Part shown: positions 63,314 through 64,000 of the stretch, piece after piece
Layout: the number at the start of each line of letters is the position of its first letter
Numbering within the stretch: the stretch's first letter is position 1
From: Carboxylicivirga sp. M1479
Lineage (GTDB): Bacteria; Bacteroidota; Bacteroidia; Bacteroidales; Marinilabiliaceae
Reading direction: 5' to 3'
Assembly (NCBI RefSeq): GCF_007097485.1
Contig: NZ_VKDE01000038.1
Location: 27,224 to 91,223 of the forward strand
Length of the DNA stretch: 64,000 nt
Program-made: the position numbers and the translations under genes
The notes under the pieces: generated by a model
What the model saw: only the letters and a program-made list of their open reading frames with translations
The model's database searches: none
Told to the model about the DNA's origin: nothing

Positions 63314-64000
63314 GCATGTGTCAGGGATTCAGCCTTATGATTGATGTTGCATTGATTAGCACAGGCCGTTTTTCATGGCTCAACAACCTTGCTTATATAT
63401 TTTTGCCTTTCAGGCAAAGAACTGGGAAACAACACCATTATAAGCCAATAGGCTTTATTTCTTAAAAACAGCTCCAAGGGAGCGATACTTAATAAGATAG
63501 GTCGAAGGCCTATCATATGGAAGGGCAGTATCGACTAGCGCTGTAAGTGCGACACGTTGAATCATAAAACAATACTTCACCTATATTCATGTGTCGGGCT
63601 TTCAGCCCTAGGATGTATGTTATATGCTAACACAGGCCGTTTCGCATGGCTCAACAACCTGTGCTTATATGCTATTGCCCTTCAGGCAAAGGACTGGGAT
63701 ACATCACCTTTATAAGCCAATAGGCTTTATTTCTTAAAAACAGCTCCAAAGGAGCGATACGTAATAAGATAGGTCGAAGGCCTATCGCATGGGAGAACAG
63801 TATCGACTAGCGCTGTAAGTGCGACACGTTTAATCATAAAATAATACGTCAACTATATGCATGTGTCGGGCTTTCAGCCCTAGGATGTATGTTATATGCT
63901 AACACAGGCCGTTTCGCATGGCTCAACAACCTGTGCTTATAGGTGATTGCCCTTCAGGCAAAGGACTGGGATACATCACCTTTATAAGCCAATAGGCTTT
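63314..64000. repeat. R2 hairpin array without a transposase (continues past window end)
   Basis: Three R2 units start at about 63317 (decayed), 63590 and 63862 with a period of 272 bp. All six R2 hairpins are present, including GCTCC-aag-GGAGC (63471-63483) and GCGC-tgtaa-GTGC (63538-63550), a compensatory variant of the last hairpin. The sequence is very close to the RAYT2 locus 30 kb away. The array runs into the window end, so a RAYT may lie beyond. Confidence 0.88.

Overview
This window comes from a member of the Bacteroidota, most likely a marine lineage near the Marinilabiliales. The order-level guess is inference. The phylum is well supported: SusC/SusD pair with FecR and ECF sigma control, a type IX secretion (T9SS) C-terminal sorting domain, an S46 dipeptidyl-peptidase, DUF5723-, DUF4843- and PKD-like lipoproteins, and several TAnnTTTG promoter elements. 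No rRNA, tRNA or CRISPR array was seen.

Layout. 0-2.5 kb: end of an unidentified gene, two small envelope proteins and a LexA-like XRE/S24 repressor. 2.5-4.2 kb: first hairpin-repeat array (R1) with an embedded REP-associated tyrosine transposase (RAYT1). 4.3-8.6 kb: dinB and a short dnaE, an error-prone replication pair. 8.7-12.2 kb: a PD40 lipoprotein, unknown genes and a segment bounded by two identical-stem hairpins. 12.2-16.5 kb: DPP11-type peptidase, maf, ubiA-family prenyltransferase and kdsC on one strand. 16.6-24.7 kb: phosphate-selective porin, YigZ, PfkB kinase, a membrane-anchored reductive-dehalogenase-like protein, acyltransferase, degenerate nucleotidyltransferase, aldo/keto reductase and cold-shock protein. 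25-29.4 kb: outer-membrane barrel operon whose first gene is broken by a 153-bp MITE. 29.4-32.4 kb: DUF5723 protein and lipoprotein. 32.8-34.7 kb: second hairpin system (R2) with RAYT2. 34.7-40.3 kb: large OMP and a two-component system. 40.4-42 kb: tandemly duplicated R2-type repeats. 42.1-47.6 kb: T9SS-sorted FG-GAP-like protein and a metzincin metalloprotease. 47.9-49.4 kb: third hairpin system (R3) with RAYT3. 49.5-63 kb: ECF sigma, FecR, SusC, SusD, DUF4843, PKD-like and three TlpA lipoproteins. 63.3-64 kb: another R2 array without a transposase.

How the genes work together. The SusCD locus is a cell-envelope import system with trans-envelope induction (STN domain on SusC, FecR, ECF sigma). 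It has no carbohydrate enzymes; its accessory genes are three thioredoxin-like lipoproteins and, across the R3 element, a secreted metalloprotease, so peptide or protein-derived substrates are more likely than glycans (inference). The S24 repressor, dinB and dnaE look like an SOS-type mutagenesis module now split by the R1/RAYT1 element.

The most striking feature is the set of three RAYT genes. Each lies inside its own array of short perfect hairpins, and each gene is bracketed by hairpins sharing a core sequence. The two more similar transposases (RAYT1, RAYT3) have parallel hairpin vocabularies, while the more distant RAYT2 has a different one. Two further non-autonomous elements show readable target-site duplications.
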